A stretch of DNA of 64,000 nt from Vallicoccus soli (GCF_003594885.1 NZ_QZEZ01000003.1:310001-374000), one strand, 5' to 3'. Positions 19,378 through 29,256 are shown, counted from the stretch's first letter. Numbers and translations: made by a program. The notes: generated by a model not told the origin, from the sequence alone.

Positions 19378-20160
19378 ATGACCGACAGCGCGCCGGCCGG
19401 CAGCACCGTCCGCTCGACCCCGGGGCGCCCGCTCGTCGTGCTCGAGGGCGTGGACAAGCACTTCGGCGCCCTGCACGTGCTGCGCGACATCGACCTCACC
19501 GTCCACGAGGGCGAGGTCGTCGTCGTCATCGGGCCGTCCGGCTCGGGCAAGTCGACGCTGTGCCGGACCATCAACCGGCTCGAGCCGATCGACGGCGGGC
19601 GCATCACCCTCGACGGGGAGCCGCTCCCCGCGGAGGGCAAGGACCTGGCCCGGCTGCGCTCGGACGTGGGGATGGTCTTCCAGTCCTTCAACCTCTTCGC
19701 GCACAAGACCGTGCTGGAGAACGTCACGCTCGGCCCGGTCAAGGTGCGCAAGGTGCCCAAGGCCGAGGCGGAGCAGCGGGCCCGGGCCCTGCTCGACCGC
19801 GTCGGCATCGGCAACCAGGCCGACAAGTACCCCGCCCAGCTCTCCGGCGGGCAGCAGCAGCGCGTCGCCATCGCCCGCGCGCTGGCGATGCAGCCCAAGG
19901 TCATGCTCTTCGACGAGCCGACCTCCGCGCTCGACCCGGAGATGATCAACGAGGTCCTGGACGTCATGACGGGCCTGGCCCGCGACGGCATGACCATGGT
20001 CGTCGTCACCCACGAGATGGGCTTCGCGCGCCGCGCGGCGCACCGCGTCGTCTTCATGGACGCGGGCCAGGTCGTCGAGCAGGCGACCCCCGAGGAGTTC
20101 TTCACCAACCCCCGCAGCGACCGGGCGAAGGACTTCCTCAGCAAGATCCTCAGCCACTGA
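19378..20160 (+). CDS. gluA: Glutamate ABC transporter ATP-binding protein
   Basis: A 260-residue ATPase that powers uptake of glutamate or a related polar amino acid. Walker A is GPSGSGKS, the signature is LSGGQQQR, Walker B is LFDEP, and the switch histidine is in [10 protein letters not shown]. It is the first gene of gluABCD, located next to recA/recX and miaB as in Corynebacterium. The N-terminal 17 residues before the ABC domain are variable. Confidence 0.93.
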   Translation: MTDSAPAGSTVRSTPGRPLVVLEGVDKHFGALHVLRDIDLTVHEGEVVVVIGPSGSGKSTLCRTINRLEPIDGGRITLDGEPLPAEGKDLARLRSDVGMVFQSFNLFAHKTVLENVTLGPVKVRKVPKAEAEQRARALLDRVGIGNQADKYPAQLSGGQQQRVAIARALAMQPKVMLFDEPTSALDPEMINEVLDVMTGLARDGMTMVVVTHEMGFARRAAHRVVFMDAGQVVEQATPEEFFTNPRSDRAKDFLSKILSH

Positions 20161-20181
20161 CCGTCGACGAGAGGCAGCACC

Positions 20182-21105
20182 ATGCTCCGACGTACGACCC
20201 CCGCCCTGGCCGCCGCTGCGGCGCTCGCCCTCGCCCTGTCCGCCTGCGGCGGCGACGACGAGGGCGACGGCGGCACCGCCGCCCCGGCACCCGAGGAGGA
20301 CGTCTCCTTCGAGGCCGGCACGACGATGGCCGAGCTCAACGAGGCCGGCTCCATCACCGTGGGCACCAAGTTCGACCAGCCGCTGTTCGGCCTGGCCAAC
20401 CTCGAGGGCGAGCCCGAGGGCTTCGACGTCGAGATCGCCAAGCTCATCGCCAGCAAGCTGGGCATCGGCGAGGACGGCATCGAGTGGGTCGAGTCGGTCT
20501 CGGCCAACCGCGAGCCGTTCCTGCAGCAGGGCCGCGTCGACATGGTCGTCGCCACCTACACGATCAACGACGAGCGCGACCAGGTCATCGACTTCGCCGG
20601 GCCGTACTACGTCGCCGGCCAGGACATCCTCGTGCCCGAGGGCAACCCGGAGGGCGTCCAGGGCCCCGAGGACCTCGCGGGTCTCAACGTCTGCTCGGTC
20701 AGCGGCTCGACGCCCGCGAGCAACATCCAGGAGAACTACCCCGAGGCCGAGCTCACGCTCTTCGACGCCTACACCGACTGCCGCGACGCGCTGCAGAACG
20801 GGCAGGTCGACGCCGTCACGACGGACAACGTCATCCTCTCCGGGTACGTCTCCCAGGCCGAGGACGAGTTCGACCTCGTCGACGCCCCGTTCACCGAGGA
20901 GCCGTACGGCATCGGCATCCCCCAGGGCGACACCGCCTTCTGCGAGTTCATCAACGAGACGCTGCAGGAGGCGTACGACGACGGCACCTGGGCGGAGATC
21001 TTCGAGTCGACCGTCGGCGAGGTCATCGAGGAGACCCCCGAGCCCCCGACGCTGAACGACTGCGGCGGCGGCGCGGCCACCCCGGCCGAGACCCCCGCCT
21101 CCTGA
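20182..21105 (+). CDS. gluB: Glutamate ABC transporter substrate-binding lipoprotein
   Basis: A 307-residue family 3 solute-binding protein. The signal peptide ends in lipobox LSAC, so Cys22 should be lipidated and the protein anchored outside the membrane. The mature part has the [10 protein letters not shown] ligand-binding start and a two-lobed fold with [10 protein letters not shown] and [16 protein letters not shown] precedes the ATG, 21 bp after gluA. The C-terminal about 20 residues are acidic, Pro- and Ala-rich and probably disordered. Confidence 0.93.
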   Translation: MLRRTTPALAAAAALALALSACGGDDEGDGGTAAPAPEEDVSFEAGTTMAELNEAGSITVGTKFDQPLFGLANLEGEPEGFDVEIAKLIASKLGIGEDGIEWVESVSANREPFLQQGRVDMVVATYTINDERDQVIDFAGPYYVAGQDILVPEGNPEGVQGPEDLAGLNVCSVSGSTPASNIQENYPEAELTLFDAYTDCRDALQNGQVDAVTTDNVILSGYVSQAEDEFDLVDAPFTEEPYGIGIPQGDTAFCEFINETLQEAYDDGTWAEIFESTVGEVIEETPEPPTLNDCGGGAATPAETPAS

Positions 21106-21137
21106 CCCTCCCCTAGCACCCGAGGAGGACGCGTCCC

Positions 21138-21785
21138 GTGAACGTCGTGCTCGACAACCTCGACGTCTTCGTCGACGGGTTCCGGACGACGGTCTCGCTG
21201 ACGCTGCTGTCGGCGCTCGGCGCGCTCGTCCTCGGCACCATCGTGGCCGCGATGCGGGTCGGCCCCGTCCCACCCCTGCGGTGGGCCGGGGCCGCCTACG
21301 TCCAGGTCGTCCGGAACACCCCGCTGACGCTCGTCTTCTTCTTCTGCGTCTTCGGCCTGCCCGAGGTCGACGTCATCCTGAGCTTCTACCAGTTCGCCGT
21401 GGTGGCGCTGAGCGTCTACACCGGGGCGTTCGTGGCGGAGGCGCTGCGCTCGGGGATCAACTCGGTGCCGGTCGGGCAGGCGGAGGCGTCCCGCTCGCTC
21501 GGGATGACGTTCTCCCAGACCCTGGGGCTGGTCGTCCTGCCGCAAGCCGTGCGGGCGGTGATCCCCCCGCTGAGCAGCATCTTCATCGCGCTGCTGAAGA
21601 ACACCTCGATCGCGTACGCGTTCGGCGTCTTCGAGGCGATGCAGGCGTCGTACCGCCTCGTCAACGACTTCGGCTCGGCGGTGCTGTGGATCCTCGCGAC
21701 GACCGCGGTGATCTACCTCGTCCTCGCGCTGGTGTCGAGCGCGGTCTTCTCCTGGGTCGAGCGACGGGTGGCGATCGCGCGATGA
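21138..21785 (+). CDS. gluC: Glutamate ABC transporter permease
   Basis: A 215-residue inner-membrane permease with about five transmembrane segments. The EAA loop ([22 protein letters not shown]) that contacts the ATPase is present. A GAGGAGG ribosome site lies upstream of the GTG start. Its stop overlaps the gluD start as ATGA, so the two permeases, which form a heterodimer, are translationally coupled. Confidence 0.93.
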   Translation: MNVVLDNLDVFVDGFRTTVSLTLLSALGALVLGTIVAAMRVGPVPPLRWAGAAYVQVVRNTPLTLVFFFCVFGLPEVDVILSFYQFAVVALSVYTGAFVAEALRSGINSVPVGQAEASRSLGMTFSQTLGLVVLPQAVRAVIPPLSSIFIALLKNTSIAYAFGVFEAMQASYRLVNDFGSAVLWILATTAVIYLVLALVSSAVFSWVERRVAIAR

Positions 21786-22681
21786 GCACCAGCACCCTCT
21801 ACGACGTCGCCGGGCCGCGGACCCGCCGGCGCATCCTCGTCGGCAGCCTCGTCGGCACCGCGCTGCTGGCCGTGCTCGTGGCGCTCGCGGTGCAGCGGCT
21901 CGCGGCCAACGACCAGTTCGACCCCGAGCTGTACGAGCCGTTCTTCCAGGAGCCCCAGCTCTACGACCGGCTGCTCACCGGCATCCTCGGCACGCTGGAG
22001 GCGGCGGGGTACGCGCTCGTCCTCGCCCTGGTGCTCGGCACCGTGCTCGCCGCGGGGCGGCTGTCGTCGACGCCGCTGCTGCGGGTGCCGTCGCGGCTCG
22101 TCGTGGAGTTCTTCCGCGGCGTCCCGCTGCTGCTGCTGATCTTCTTCTTCTACCTCGGCTTCCCGCGCGCCTTCGGCATCAACCTGCCCTCGCTGTGGGC
22201 GCTGGTCTTCGGCCTCACGCTCTACAACGGCGCGGTCATCGCGGAGATCATCCGGGCCGGGGTGCTGTCCCTGCCGCGGGGCCAGCGCGAGGCCGGCGTC
22301 GCGATCGGCATGTCCGACGGGCAGGTCATGCGCACGATCCTGCTGCCGCAGGCGTTCCGCACCATGCTGCCGGCCCTCATCAGCCAGCTCGTCGTGCTGC
22401 TCAAGGACACCTCGCTCGGCTTCATCATCGTCTACGGGGAGCTGCTGCGGATCGGCCAGCAGCTCATCCAGTTCTTCGACAACCCGGTGCAGATGTCGGT
22501 GGTCCTCGCCGCGATCTACATCACGATCAACGCGCTGCTGTCCCGGCTCGCGACGTACGTCGAGGGCCGGCAGCGGCGTGGCCGCGGCGGCGGTCCCTCG
22601 GCCGCGGCGCCCGCCCCCGCGCCCGGCGGCGACCGCGCGCCCAGCACGGTGGGCCTCGGCCCGGGGCCGGGCCAGGGCTGA
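21782..22681 (+). CDS. gluD: Glutamate ABC transporter permease
   Basis: A 299-residue permease, longer than GluC through an N-terminal transmembrane helix plus periplasmic region and a Pro/Ala/Gly-rich cytoplasmic tail of about 45 residues. The EAA loop (EIIRAGVLSLPRGQREAGVAIG) is conserved. Together with GluA, GluB and GluC it completes the importer. It converges on the RNase Y gene 22 bp away without a clear terminator. Confidence 0.93.
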   Translation: MSTSTLYDVAGPRTRRRILVGSLVGTALLAVLVALAVQRLAANDQFDPELYEPFFQEPQLYDRLLTGILGTLEAAGYALVLALVLGTVLAAGRLSSTPLLRVPSRLVVEFFRGVPLLLLIFFFYLGFPRAFGINLPSLWALVFGLTLYNGAVIAEIIRAGVLSLPRGQREAGVAIGMSDGQVMRTILLPQAFRTMLPALISQLVVLLKDTSLGFIIVYGELLRIGQQLIQFFDNPVQMSVVLAAIYITINALLSRLATYVEGRQRRGRGGGPSAAAPAPAPGGDRAPSTVGLGPGPGQG

Positions 22682-22703
22682 GGGCGCGGACCGAGGCAGG
22701 GGG

Positions 22704-24290
22704 TCAGCGCGCGACAGCGGTGGCCCGGGACTCGCGCACCACGACCACCCGCACCTGCCCGGGGTAGCTGAGCCCGTCCTCGACCTCGCGCGCCACGTCG
22801 CGGGCGAGGACCCGGGCGGCGTCGTCGTCGACCACGTCGGGCAGCACCATGACGCGCACCTCGTGCCCGCCCTGGACGGCGTAGGCGCGCTCGACGCCCG
22901 GGTGCGCCAGCGCGATGCCCTCGAGCCGGTGCAGCCGCTCGGCGTGCACCTCGTGCCCCTCGCGCCGCGCGCCGGGCCGGCCGGCGCTCAGGGCGTCCGC
23001 GGCCTGCACGAGCACCGCCTCGGCGGTGCGCGGCTCGACCTCCCCGTGGTGCGCCTCGATCGCGTGCACGACGTCGGGGTGCTCGCCGCAGCGGCGGGCC
23101 GCCTCCGCCCCGGCGGCGGCGTGACCGGTGGGCGTCCCCGGCGTCGCGGTCAGCGCCTTGCCGAGGTCGTGCAGGAAGGCGCCCCGCGCCACCGGCGCGG
23201 GGTCCAGCCCGACCTCGGCGGCGAGCACCGTGGCGAGCCGCGCCGTCTCGACGAGGTGCCCGAGCACGTTCTGCCCGTACGACGTGCGCAGGTGCAGCCG
23301 GGCGAGCAGACCCACGAGCTCGGGGTGCAGGTCGCCCACCCCGACGGCGAGCAGCGCCTCGTCGGCGGCGCGCCGGCAGTCCTCGTCGACCGCGGCGCGG
23401 GTGCGCTCGACCTGCTCCTCGATCCGCTGCGGGTGGATGCGCCCGTCCGCGACGAGGGCGGCCAGGGCGTGCCGGGCCACCTCGCGCCGCACCGGGTCGA
23501 AGCAGGACACCAGCACCCGGCGCGGGGTGTCGTCGATGACGACGTCGACGCCCGTCGCCGCCTCGAACGCCCGCACGTTGCGCCCGTCGCGGCCGATGAC
23601 CCGGCCCTTGACCTCCTCGGCGGGCAGGACCACCTGCGCGGTGACCGCCGGGACGGCGGCTGCCGGGACGACGCGCTGCACCGCCTGCACGACGACCTCG
23701 CGGGCGCGGTCCTGCGCCTCGGCGAGCAGCCGCCGCTCCAGGGACCGGGCCGCGGCCTCGGCTTCGCGCCGCGCCGCGGGGGCGGCCTGCGCGACCACCT
23801 CGGTGCGCGCCTGGGCCGCGGTGAGACCGGCGGTGCGCTCGAGCAGCGCACGCTGCTCGCGCTCGGCGGCCCCCAGCGCCCGCTCGCGCGCGTCGAGGGC
23901 GTCGAGGCGCGCCTGCAGGTCGGCGCGCTCGGCCCGTAGGTCCTGCGCCGCCCGCGCCGCGGCACGTGCGGCCGAGGCGGTCTCGGCGCCGAGGCGCTCC
24001 TCCCGACCGGCGAGGCGCTCCTCGCGGCGCTCGAGCTCCGCGCGCTGCCCCGCGAGCAGCTCGCGGGCCAGCCGGAGCTCGTCGGCCGCCGACGCCGCGC
24101 GGCGCTCGTCCGCGAGGGCCCGCTCGCGCACGGCACGGGCCTCGTCCTCGGCCCGGCGCAGCACCTCCGCCGCCCCGTGGCGGGCACTGCGCCGCAGCAG
24201 GGCCGCCCCCACGAGCGCACCGAGCAGTGCCCCGACGAGGACGGCGAGCAGCAGCAGCGCACCGCCCCCGGCGACGGACAGCCCCTCCAC
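22704..24290 (-). CDS. rny: Ribonuclease Y
   Basis: A 528-residue membrane-anchored endoribonuclease that starts mRNA decay. Residues about 5-32 form one transmembrane helix, about 35-200 an Ala/Arg/Glu-rich coiled coil, then a KH domain (GRVIGRDGRNVRAFE) and an HD phosphohydrolase domain (FLHDLGKAL near residue 374, with a later HHGE). GTG 24290 is preceded by GGGAGGAG. The protein lies between gluABCD and recX. An RNase J and PNPase are also in this window. Confidence 0.92.
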   Translation of the reverse strand: MEGLSVAGGGALLLLAVLVGALLGALVGAALLRRSARHGAAEVLRRAEDEARAVRERALADERRAASAADELRLARELLAGQRAELERREERLAGREERLGAETASAARAAARAAQDLRAERADLQARLDALDARERALGAAEREQRALLERTAGLTAAQARTEVVAQAAPAARREAEAAARSLERRLLAEAQDRAREVVVQAVQRVVPAAAVPAVTAQVVLPAEEVKGRVIGRDGRNVRAFEAATGVDVVIDDTPRRVLVSCFDPVRREVARHALAALVADGRIHPQRIEEQVERTRAAVDEDCRRAADEALLAVGVGDLHPELVGLLARLHLRTSYGQNVLGHLVETARLATVLAAEVGLDPAPVARGAFLHDLGKALTATPGTPTGHAAAGAEAARRCGEHPDVVHAIEAHHGEVEPRTAEAVLVQAADALSAGRPGARREGHEVHAERLHRLEGIALAHPGVERAYAVQGGHEVRVMVLPDVVDDDAARVLARDVAREVEDGLSYPGQVRVVVVRESRATAVAR

Positions 24291-24432
24291 CGCTCCTCCC
24301 GCTCCCCCGGGCCGGCTGCGCCGGTGGCAGGGCTCGGGGCCGCCGCCCCTGCTGGGGCACCGCGGGCGGGCGGGGCTCCGGCGCGCCGTCCTGGCCGCAC
24401 GCTAGGCGCGGCCCGTGAGCCGGTCAAGGACT

Positions 24433-24472
24433 GCGCGGCCGGCGCGGGACTGCGCGCTCGCGCCGGCCGCGC
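24433..24472 (-). terminator. Terminator hairpin after recA-recX
   Basis: A perfect 14-bp inverted repeat (24433-24446 with 24459-24472, 12-nt loop) begins 5 bp past the recX stop codon. It is GC-only and has no T tract. Its position marks the end of the recA-recX operon. Confidence 0.65.
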
Positions 24473-24477
24473 GCCGC

Positions 24478-25122
24478 TCAGGGCGTGTCGAGGGCCTCCG
24501 GCGCGACGTCCCCGAACGGGTCGTCAGCGCCCTCCCCGCTCCCGCCGAGGAGTCCCTCGGCGTGCTCCGCGTCGAGCGCCTCGCGCACGACGGCCGCGGC
24601 GAGCCCCCCGGGGTAGCCCTTGCGGGCCAGCATCCCCGCGGTGCGCCGCACCCGGGCGTCGCGGTCGAGCCCGCGCGTCGCCGCGAGCTTGCGCTGCGCC
24701 AGGCGCAGCGCGGTCGCGCGCTCCTCGTCCGGGTCGAGCCCGTCGAGGGCCTCGGCGGCCACCTGGTCGTCGACGCCGCGCCGGCGCAGCTCGTGCCCCA
24801 GCGCCCGTCGCCCGAGCCCGCGCACGCCGTGCCGCGAGCGGACCCAGCCCTCGGCGAACGCCGCGTCGTCGACGAGGCCGACCTCGGTGAGGCGGTCGAG
24901 CACCCGCTCGGCCACGTCCTCGGGGACGTCGCGCCGGGTGAGCGCCTCGGCGAGCTGCCCGCGGCTGCGCGGGCCCATGGTCAGCTGGCGCAGGCAGATC
25001 GACCGCGCAACGGACTCGGGGTCCGCGTCGGGCGTCAGGTCGGCGGGGGTGCCGGGGACCGGGGCATCGGCGCCCCGGTGCCCCCGGTGCCCCTGGCCCC
25101 CGCGACGGGCTCGGGGCGCCAC
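24478..25122 (-). CDS. recX: Regulatory protein RecX
   Basis: A 214-residue inhibitor of RecA filaments. It has the three-helix repeats typical of RecX (ICLRQLTMGPRSRGQLAEAL, LTEVGLVDDAAFAEGWVRSR and a C-terminal ARKGYPGGLAAAVV). The GTG start is 3 bp after the recA stop, so it is co-transcribed and probably translationally coupled. The first 35 residues are low-complexity and may not be part of the fold. Confidence 0.94.
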   Translation of the reverse strand: MAPRARRGGQGHRGHRGADAPVPGTPADLTPDADPESVARSICLRQLTMGPRSRGQLAEALTRRDVPEDVAERVLDRLTEVGLVDDAAFAEGWVRSRHGVRGLGRRALGHELRRRGVDDQVAAEALDGLDPDEERATALRLAQRKLAATRGLDRDARVRRTAGMLARKGYPGGLAAAVVREALDAEHAEGLLGGSGEGADDPFGDVAPEALDTP

Positions 25123-25125
25123 CGG

Positions 25126-26172
25126 CTAGAAGTCGACCGGCGCCGGCAGGTCGTCGGCCGGGGCGTCGATGCGCGGGCCGACCCCCAGCTTCTCCTTGAT
25201 CTTCTTCTCGATCTCGTCGGCGAGGTCGGGGTTGTCGCGCAGGAAGGCGCGCGCGTTCTCCTTGCCCTGGCCGAGCTGGTCGCCCTCGTACGTGTACCAA
25301 GCGCCGGACTTGCGCACGAAGCCGTGCTCCACGCCCATGTCGATGAGCCCGCCCTCGCGCGAGATGCCGACGCCGTAGAGGATGTCGAACTCCGCCTGCT
25401 TGAAGGGCGGGGACATCTTGTTCTTGACGACCTTGATCCGGGTGCGGTTGCCCACCGGGTCGGTGCCGTCCTTGAGCGTCTCGATGCGGCGCACGTCCAT
25501 GCGGATCGAGGCGTAGAACTTCAGCGCCTTGCCACCGGTCGTCGTCTCGGGCGAGCCGAAGAAGACGCCGATCTTCTCGCGGAGCTGGTTGATGAAGATC
25601 GCCGTGGTGCCGGTCTGGTTCATCGCACCGGTGATCTTGCGCAGGGCCTGGCTCATGAGCCGGGCCTGCAGGCCCACGTGGCTGTCGCCCATCTCGCCCT
25701 CGATCTCGGCGCGCGGCACGAGCGCGGCCACCGAGTCGATGACGATGATGTCGATCGCGCCGGAGCGGATGAGCATGTCGGCGATCTCCAGCGCCTGCTC
25801 ACCGGTGTCGGGCTGGGACACCAGCAGGGCGTCGGTGTCGACGCCGAGCTTCTTCGCGTACTCCGGGTCGAGCGCGTGCTCGGCGTCGATGAACGCCGCG
25901 ATGCCGCCGGCGCGCTGGGCGTTGGCCACCGCGTGCAGGGCGACCGTCGTCTTGCCGGAGGACTCCGGGCCGTAGATCTCGACCACGCGCCCGCGCGGGA
26001 GCCCGCCGATGCCCAGCGCCACGTCGAGGGCGATGGACCCGGTCGGGATCACCTCGACCGGGGCGCGCCCCTCGTCGCCGAGGCGCATCACCGAGCCCTT
26101 GCCGAACTGCCGCTCGATCTGCGCCAGGGCGCTGTCGAGCGCCTTGCCGCGGTCCGCTCCTGCTGCTGCCAT
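25126..26172 (-). CDS. recA: Recombinase RecA
   Basis: A 348-residue DNA recombinase and LexA co-protease. Walker A is GPESSGKT (68-75) and the Walker B region is [13 protein letters not shown]; the DNA loops are intact and there is no intein. The ATG at 26172 gives the standard N terminus ([20 protein letters not shown]). An in-frame GTG at 26208 with TAGCGT 7 nt upstream could instead add 12 residues, or that -10 may simply mark a start site giving a 36-nt leader. A LexA operator lies about 180 bp upstream. Confidence 0.97.
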   Translation of the reverse strand: MAAAGADRGKALDSALAQIERQFGKGSVMRLGDEGRAPVEVIPTGSIALDVALGIGGLPRGRVVEIYGPESSGKTTVALHAVANAQRAGGIAAFIDAEHALDPEYAKKLGVDTDALLVSQPDTGEQALEIADMLIRSGAIDIIVIDSVAALVPRAEIEGEMGDSHVGLQARLMSQALRKITGAMNQTGTTAIFINQLREKIGVFFGSPETTTGGKALKFYASIRMDVRRIETLKDGTDPVGNRTRIKVVKNKMSPPFKQAEFDILYGVGISREGGLIDMGVEHGFVRKSGAWYTYEGDQLGQGKENARAFLRDNPDLADEIEKKIKEKLGVGPRIDAPADDLPAPVDF

Positions 26173-26215
26173 GTGCACCGTCCCGGATCGGGTCGTCGTC
26201 TTCGCCACGTCGAGG

Positions 26216-26221
26216 ACGCTA
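26216..26221 (-). promoter_or_regulatory. Proximal recA -10 element (TAGCGT)
   Basis: TAGCGT on the minus strand lies 7 nt before the in-frame GTG 26208 and 43 nt before the preferred ATG 26172. It is about 130 bp from the LexA box and so would be a LexA-independent promoter. Confidence 0.5.
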
Positions 26222-26340
26222 GGGCCGCCGTCCGACAGCTTCGCGCCACCGCCCCCGGCCTGTGGACGAGGGGCCGCGGCGCACCCTGTGGACGACCCGT
26301 GCGGGACGCCCGGCGGGCGCTCGTCGCCGCGGCACCACCG

Positions 26341-26346
26341 AGACTA
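26341..26346 (-). promoter_or_regulatory. Distal, LexA-controlled recA -10 element (TAGTCT)
   Basis: TAGTCT on the minus strand begins with the stop codon of the MFS gene. The LexA box lies 4 bp upstream of it, in the expected spacer region, so LexA binding would block this promoter. Confidence 0.45.
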
Positions 26347-27645
26347 GCCCGAACGCGTGTTCGACCGCCGCCGCGACACGCCGGTCAGCCCCAGCGCGAG
26401 CACGGGCAGCACCGCGAGGGCGGCCACCGCGTTGAGGCCCGGGTAGCCGACGAGCCCCAGCAGCGCCCCGGCCCCCGCCCCGCCCACCGCCCCCGCCAGG
26501 TTCATGACGAGGTCCGCGGCGCCCTGCACCCCCGGGCGCTCGGGCACCGGCACCGAGGCCGCCAGCAGCGCCGAGCCCGCCACGAGCGCGCACGACCAGC
26601 CCAGGCCGAGCAGCAGGAGCCCGAGCCCCAGCGGCGCCCACGCACCGGCGTGCGCGCCGCGGCCGGCCCCGCCGCCGGACCCGGCGGCGGCCACCGCCGT
26701 GGCGGCGAGCAGCACGAGCATGCCGAGCAGCAGCACCCGCGGCGCCCCCGAGCGGTCGACGAGCCACCCCACCAGGGGCGAGAAGGCGTACATGCCGGCG
26801 ATGTGGCCGCTGATGACCAGGCCCACCACCTCGATCGACGCGCCGTGCCCGTCGGAGGCCATGTGCACGGGCGTCATGGCCATGACGGCGACCATGACGA
26901 GGTGCGCCACGGCGACGCCCGCCAGGGCGAGGGTCGCCGCCGGCGAGGCGCGCACCACCGCCAGCGAGGCCCCGAGGCGCGGGCGCGGCCCGGGCCCCGC
27001 CGGCGCCCCCGCGACCCGGCGCGCCAGCACGAGCGGGTCGGGCCGCAGCAGCGCCCCCACCACGGCCGCGCCGGCGGCGAACGAGGCGACGGAGAACACG
27101 ACGGGACCGGCGAGCCCGGGCAGGCCCAGCCGCCCGGCGACCGCCTCCCCCGGCCCGGCGAGGTTCGGCCCCAGCACGGCACCCACCGTCGTGGCCCACA
27201 CGACGAGGCCGAGCGCCCGCCCGCGGGTGCGGTCGTCGGCGAGGTCGGTCGCGGCGTACCGCGCCTGCAGGTTCGCCGCGCTGGCCGCGCCGAACAGGAC
27301 GCACCCGAGGAGCAGCAGCGCGAAGCCGTCGACGGCGGCGGCCACGAGGAGCACCACCGCGCCGGCGCCGCCGACCAGCCAGCCGGCCGCCAGCCCGGCG
27401 CGCCGCCCCGAGGCCGCGGTCAGGCGGGCCAGCGGCACCGCGGCCAGGGCGGCGCCCAGCACGGTGCCCGTGGTCGCCAGGCCCGACAGCCCCGCGGAGC
27501 CGGACACCTCCTCGGCCAGCAGGCCGTTCGCGGCGATCCCGCTGGCGACGCCCACGCCGCCGAGCACCTGGGACGCGGCGAGGACGCGCACCGTCCGGCG
27601 CTGGACGGCCGCGACGCCGGCGGCCTCAGCCGTGGGCGGTGACAC
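26344..27645 (-). CDS. Major facilitator superfamily transporter
   Basis: A 433-residue membrane protein with about 12 hydrophobic helices in two halves. The cytoplasmic loop between helices 2 and 3 (PLARLTAASGRRAGLAAG) resembles the MFS A motif. The substrate cannot be inferred; drug or metabolite export is usual for this type. Its GTG start overlaps the 3' end of the DUF2252 gene by 20 bp, so the two form an operon. Its last codons contain the LexA box, linking its 3' end to recA control. Confidence 0.85.
   Translation of the reverse strand: MSPPTAEAAGVAAVQRRTVRVLAASQVLGGVGVASGIAANGLLAEEVSGSAGLSGLATTGTVLGAALAAVPLARLTAASGRRAGLAAGWLVGGAGAVVLLVAAAVDGFALLLLGCVLFGAASAANLQARYAATDLADDRTRGRALGLVVWATTVGAVLGPNLAGPGEAVAGRLGLPGLAGPVVFSVASFAAGAAVVGALLRPDPLVLARRVAGAPAGPGPRPRLGASLAVVRASPAATLALAGVAVAHLVMVAVMAMTPVHMASDGHGASIEVVGLVISGHIAGMYAFSPLVGWLVDRSGAPRVLLLGMLVLLAATAVAAAGSGGGAGRGAHAGAWAPLGLGLLLLGLGWSCALVAGSALLAASVPVPERPGVQGAADLVMNLAGAVGGAGAGALLGLVGYPGLNAVAALAVLPVLALGLTGVSRRRSNTRSG
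26350..26363. promoter_or_regulatory. LexA operator (SOS box) upstream of recA
   Basis: CGAACGCGTGTTCG is a perfect 14-bp palindrome matching the actinobacterial SOS consensus GAAC-N4-GTTC. It lies inside the last codons of the MFS gene and about 180 bp upstream of recA. It is the only perfect SOS box I noticed in the window. Confidence 0.85.
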
Positions 27646-28960
27646 CGGCGATCTCGTCGTTGCGGAACGCCTCCACGAACAGCCCGTGGTCGCGCCGCAC
27701 GCGCCGCGAGTAGTCCAGCCCGAACCCCACCAGGTCCTCCGCGAGGTCCTCGCCCCGGTCCCCCACCGCCGCGGCGATGGCGTCCTCGGTCTGGAACGGC
27801 ACCAGCGACTGGTCGGAGTCCTCGTCGGACACGCTGTGGACCTTCGCCGTGGCCCGCCCGAGCTGCTCGACGACCGGCAGCAGCTGCTCGGGGTCGGCGA
27901 GGTCGCCCCAGTCGAGGTCCTCGACGTACGGCGACAGCTCGCTCACCACGAAGCCCGTCCCGCGCACCTCGGTCCAGCCGAGCCACGGGTCGGCGTGCGC
28001 CTGGAGGGCGCGCTGCGACACGGCGGTGCGGTGCCCGTTGTGCCGGAAGTAGCCGCGGACCCGCTCGTCCTCGACGTGCCGGGACAGCGCCGAGGTGGCC
28101 CCCTGCTTCATCGAGAGCACGACGTCGTTCTCCAGGGCCTGGCTGCGGCCCTCCACGAGCACGTTGTACGCCGGCAGGCCCGCGCTGCCGATGCCGAAGC
28201 CGCTGCGCCCCACCACGTCCTTCACGGCGAAGCTGACGCTGGCCGGCACCCCGCCCTGCTGGGCCGGCACCGTGCCCACGTACGCCTCGAAGGCGGCCAC
28301 CACCTCGGCGCGCTCGTCCTCGTCGAGCCGGCGCACCCCGGCGCCCTCGCGGAAGCGGCGCTCGTGCCCGTCGACGTACGTGGTCCGAGAGAGCAGGTCG
28401 TCGCGGGTCGACAGGCGGGCGCGCTGCAGGACGTCGAGCAGGGGGCCGCGGGCGGTGTCCAGGCGCAGCGCCCACTCGTGGTCGCGGTCGCTCTCGACGA
28501 ACCAGCGCACCTGGTCGACGTACGCCCGCGCGTAGGTCCGGACGAGCTCGGCGATGACGTCGTCGGGCAGCGCCTTGGACCACCCCAGCAGCCCCAGGCT
28601 CGCCGCGAGCCGCCGCAGGTCCCAGGTGAACGGCCCGAGGTACGCCTCGTCGAAGTCGTTGACGTCGAAGATGAGGACGCCCTGCCCGTCCATGTACGTG
28701 CCGAAGTTCTCCGCGTGCAGGTCGCCCTGGACCCACACCCGCGAGGTGCGCTCGTCGAGCCACGGGTCGTCGAGCCCGGCCACGTCCTCGTAGAACAGGC
28801 AGGCGCTGCCCCGGTAGAAGGCGAAGGGGTCGGCCGCCATCTTGCGGAACTTCGTGCGGAAGGCCAGCGGCGAGCCCGCCATGAGCTCGCTGAAGCACCC
28901 CGTCAGCACCTCGACGATGCGCCCCCGGCGCTCGTCCGCGTCCCGTCCCGCCTCGACCAC
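27626..28960 (-). CDS. DUF2252 family protein
   Basis: A 444-residue protein of the DUF2252 family, whose fold resembles protein kinase/aminoglycoside-kinase-like enzymes. Characteristic stretches are FYRGSACLFYED, VQGDLHAENFGTY (kinase-like catalytic HxxN), FDVNDFDEAYLGPFTWDL (metal-binding DxND) and the lysine in SMKQG. The biological substrate is unknown. GTG 28960 follows GGAGGGAG at 8 nt, which decides the start. It is upstream of, and overlaps, the MFS gene. Confidence 0.88.
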   Translation of the reverse strand: MVEAGRDADERRGRIVEVLTGCFSELMAGSPLAFRTKFRKMAADPFAFYRGSACLFYEDVAGLDDPWLDERTSRVWVQGDLHAENFGTYMDGQGVLIFDVNDFDEAYLGPFTWDLRRLAASLGLLGWSKALPDDVIAELVRTYARAYVDQVRWFVESDRDHEWALRLDTARGPLLDVLQRARLSTRDDLLSRTTYVDGHERRFREGAGVRRLDEDERAEVVAAFEAYVGTVPAQQGGVPASVSFAVKDVVGRSGFGIGSAGLPAYNVLVEGRSQALENDVVLSMKQGATSALSRHVEDERVRGYFRHNGHRTAVSQRALQAHADPWLGWTEVRGTGFVVSELSPYVEDLDWGDLADPEQLLPVVEQLGRATAKVHSVSDEDSDQSLVPFQTEDAIAAAVGDRGEDLAEDLVGFGLDYSRRVRRDHGLFVEAFRNDEIAGVTAHG

Positions 28961-29064
28961 CGCTGCCGCTCCCTCCGCCGGTCCCGGGGCGAGCCTAGGG
29001 GCGCGCGGCCGCCCCGCGGCCCCGGTCGGCGGAGCCGGGGTCGGCGGAGCGGGGCGAGCCCGGG

Positions 29065-29256
29065 TCAGCGCAGCCGGGCCGGCACGTCCATCTCCGCGCA
29101 CACCGCCCGCCACACGTCCTTGGCCGGCTCGCCGTCGGCGAGGGCCTGCTCGACGGTGCGCTGGCCGAGGGCGGCGAGGACGTGGTCGCGGGCGAAGGGG
29201 TCGGTGAGCGGGCCGAAGTGCTCGCGCATCCGCTCCCAGAAGACGGTGAGGCGCAC
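29065..29256 (-). CDS. DUF3046 protein
   Basis: A 63-residue protein that is almost all one small conserved actinobacterial domain: LTVFWERMREHFG, then DPFARDHVLAALGQRT and a WRAVCAEMDVP tail. Homologues are commonly near recA. Function is unknown; the size suggests a small regulator or adaptor. CACGCT 6 nt before the GTG is a weak leaderless -10. It is divergent from lhr (71 bp). Confidence 0.85.
   Translation of the reverse strand: MRLTVFWERMREHFGPLTDPFARDHVLAALGQRTVEQALADGEPAKDVWRAVCAEMDVPARLR

Noticed and set aside
25126-26172. Intein in RecA, as in some mycobacteria
   Set aside because: The RecA frame is continuous and of normal length, with all motifs adjacent.
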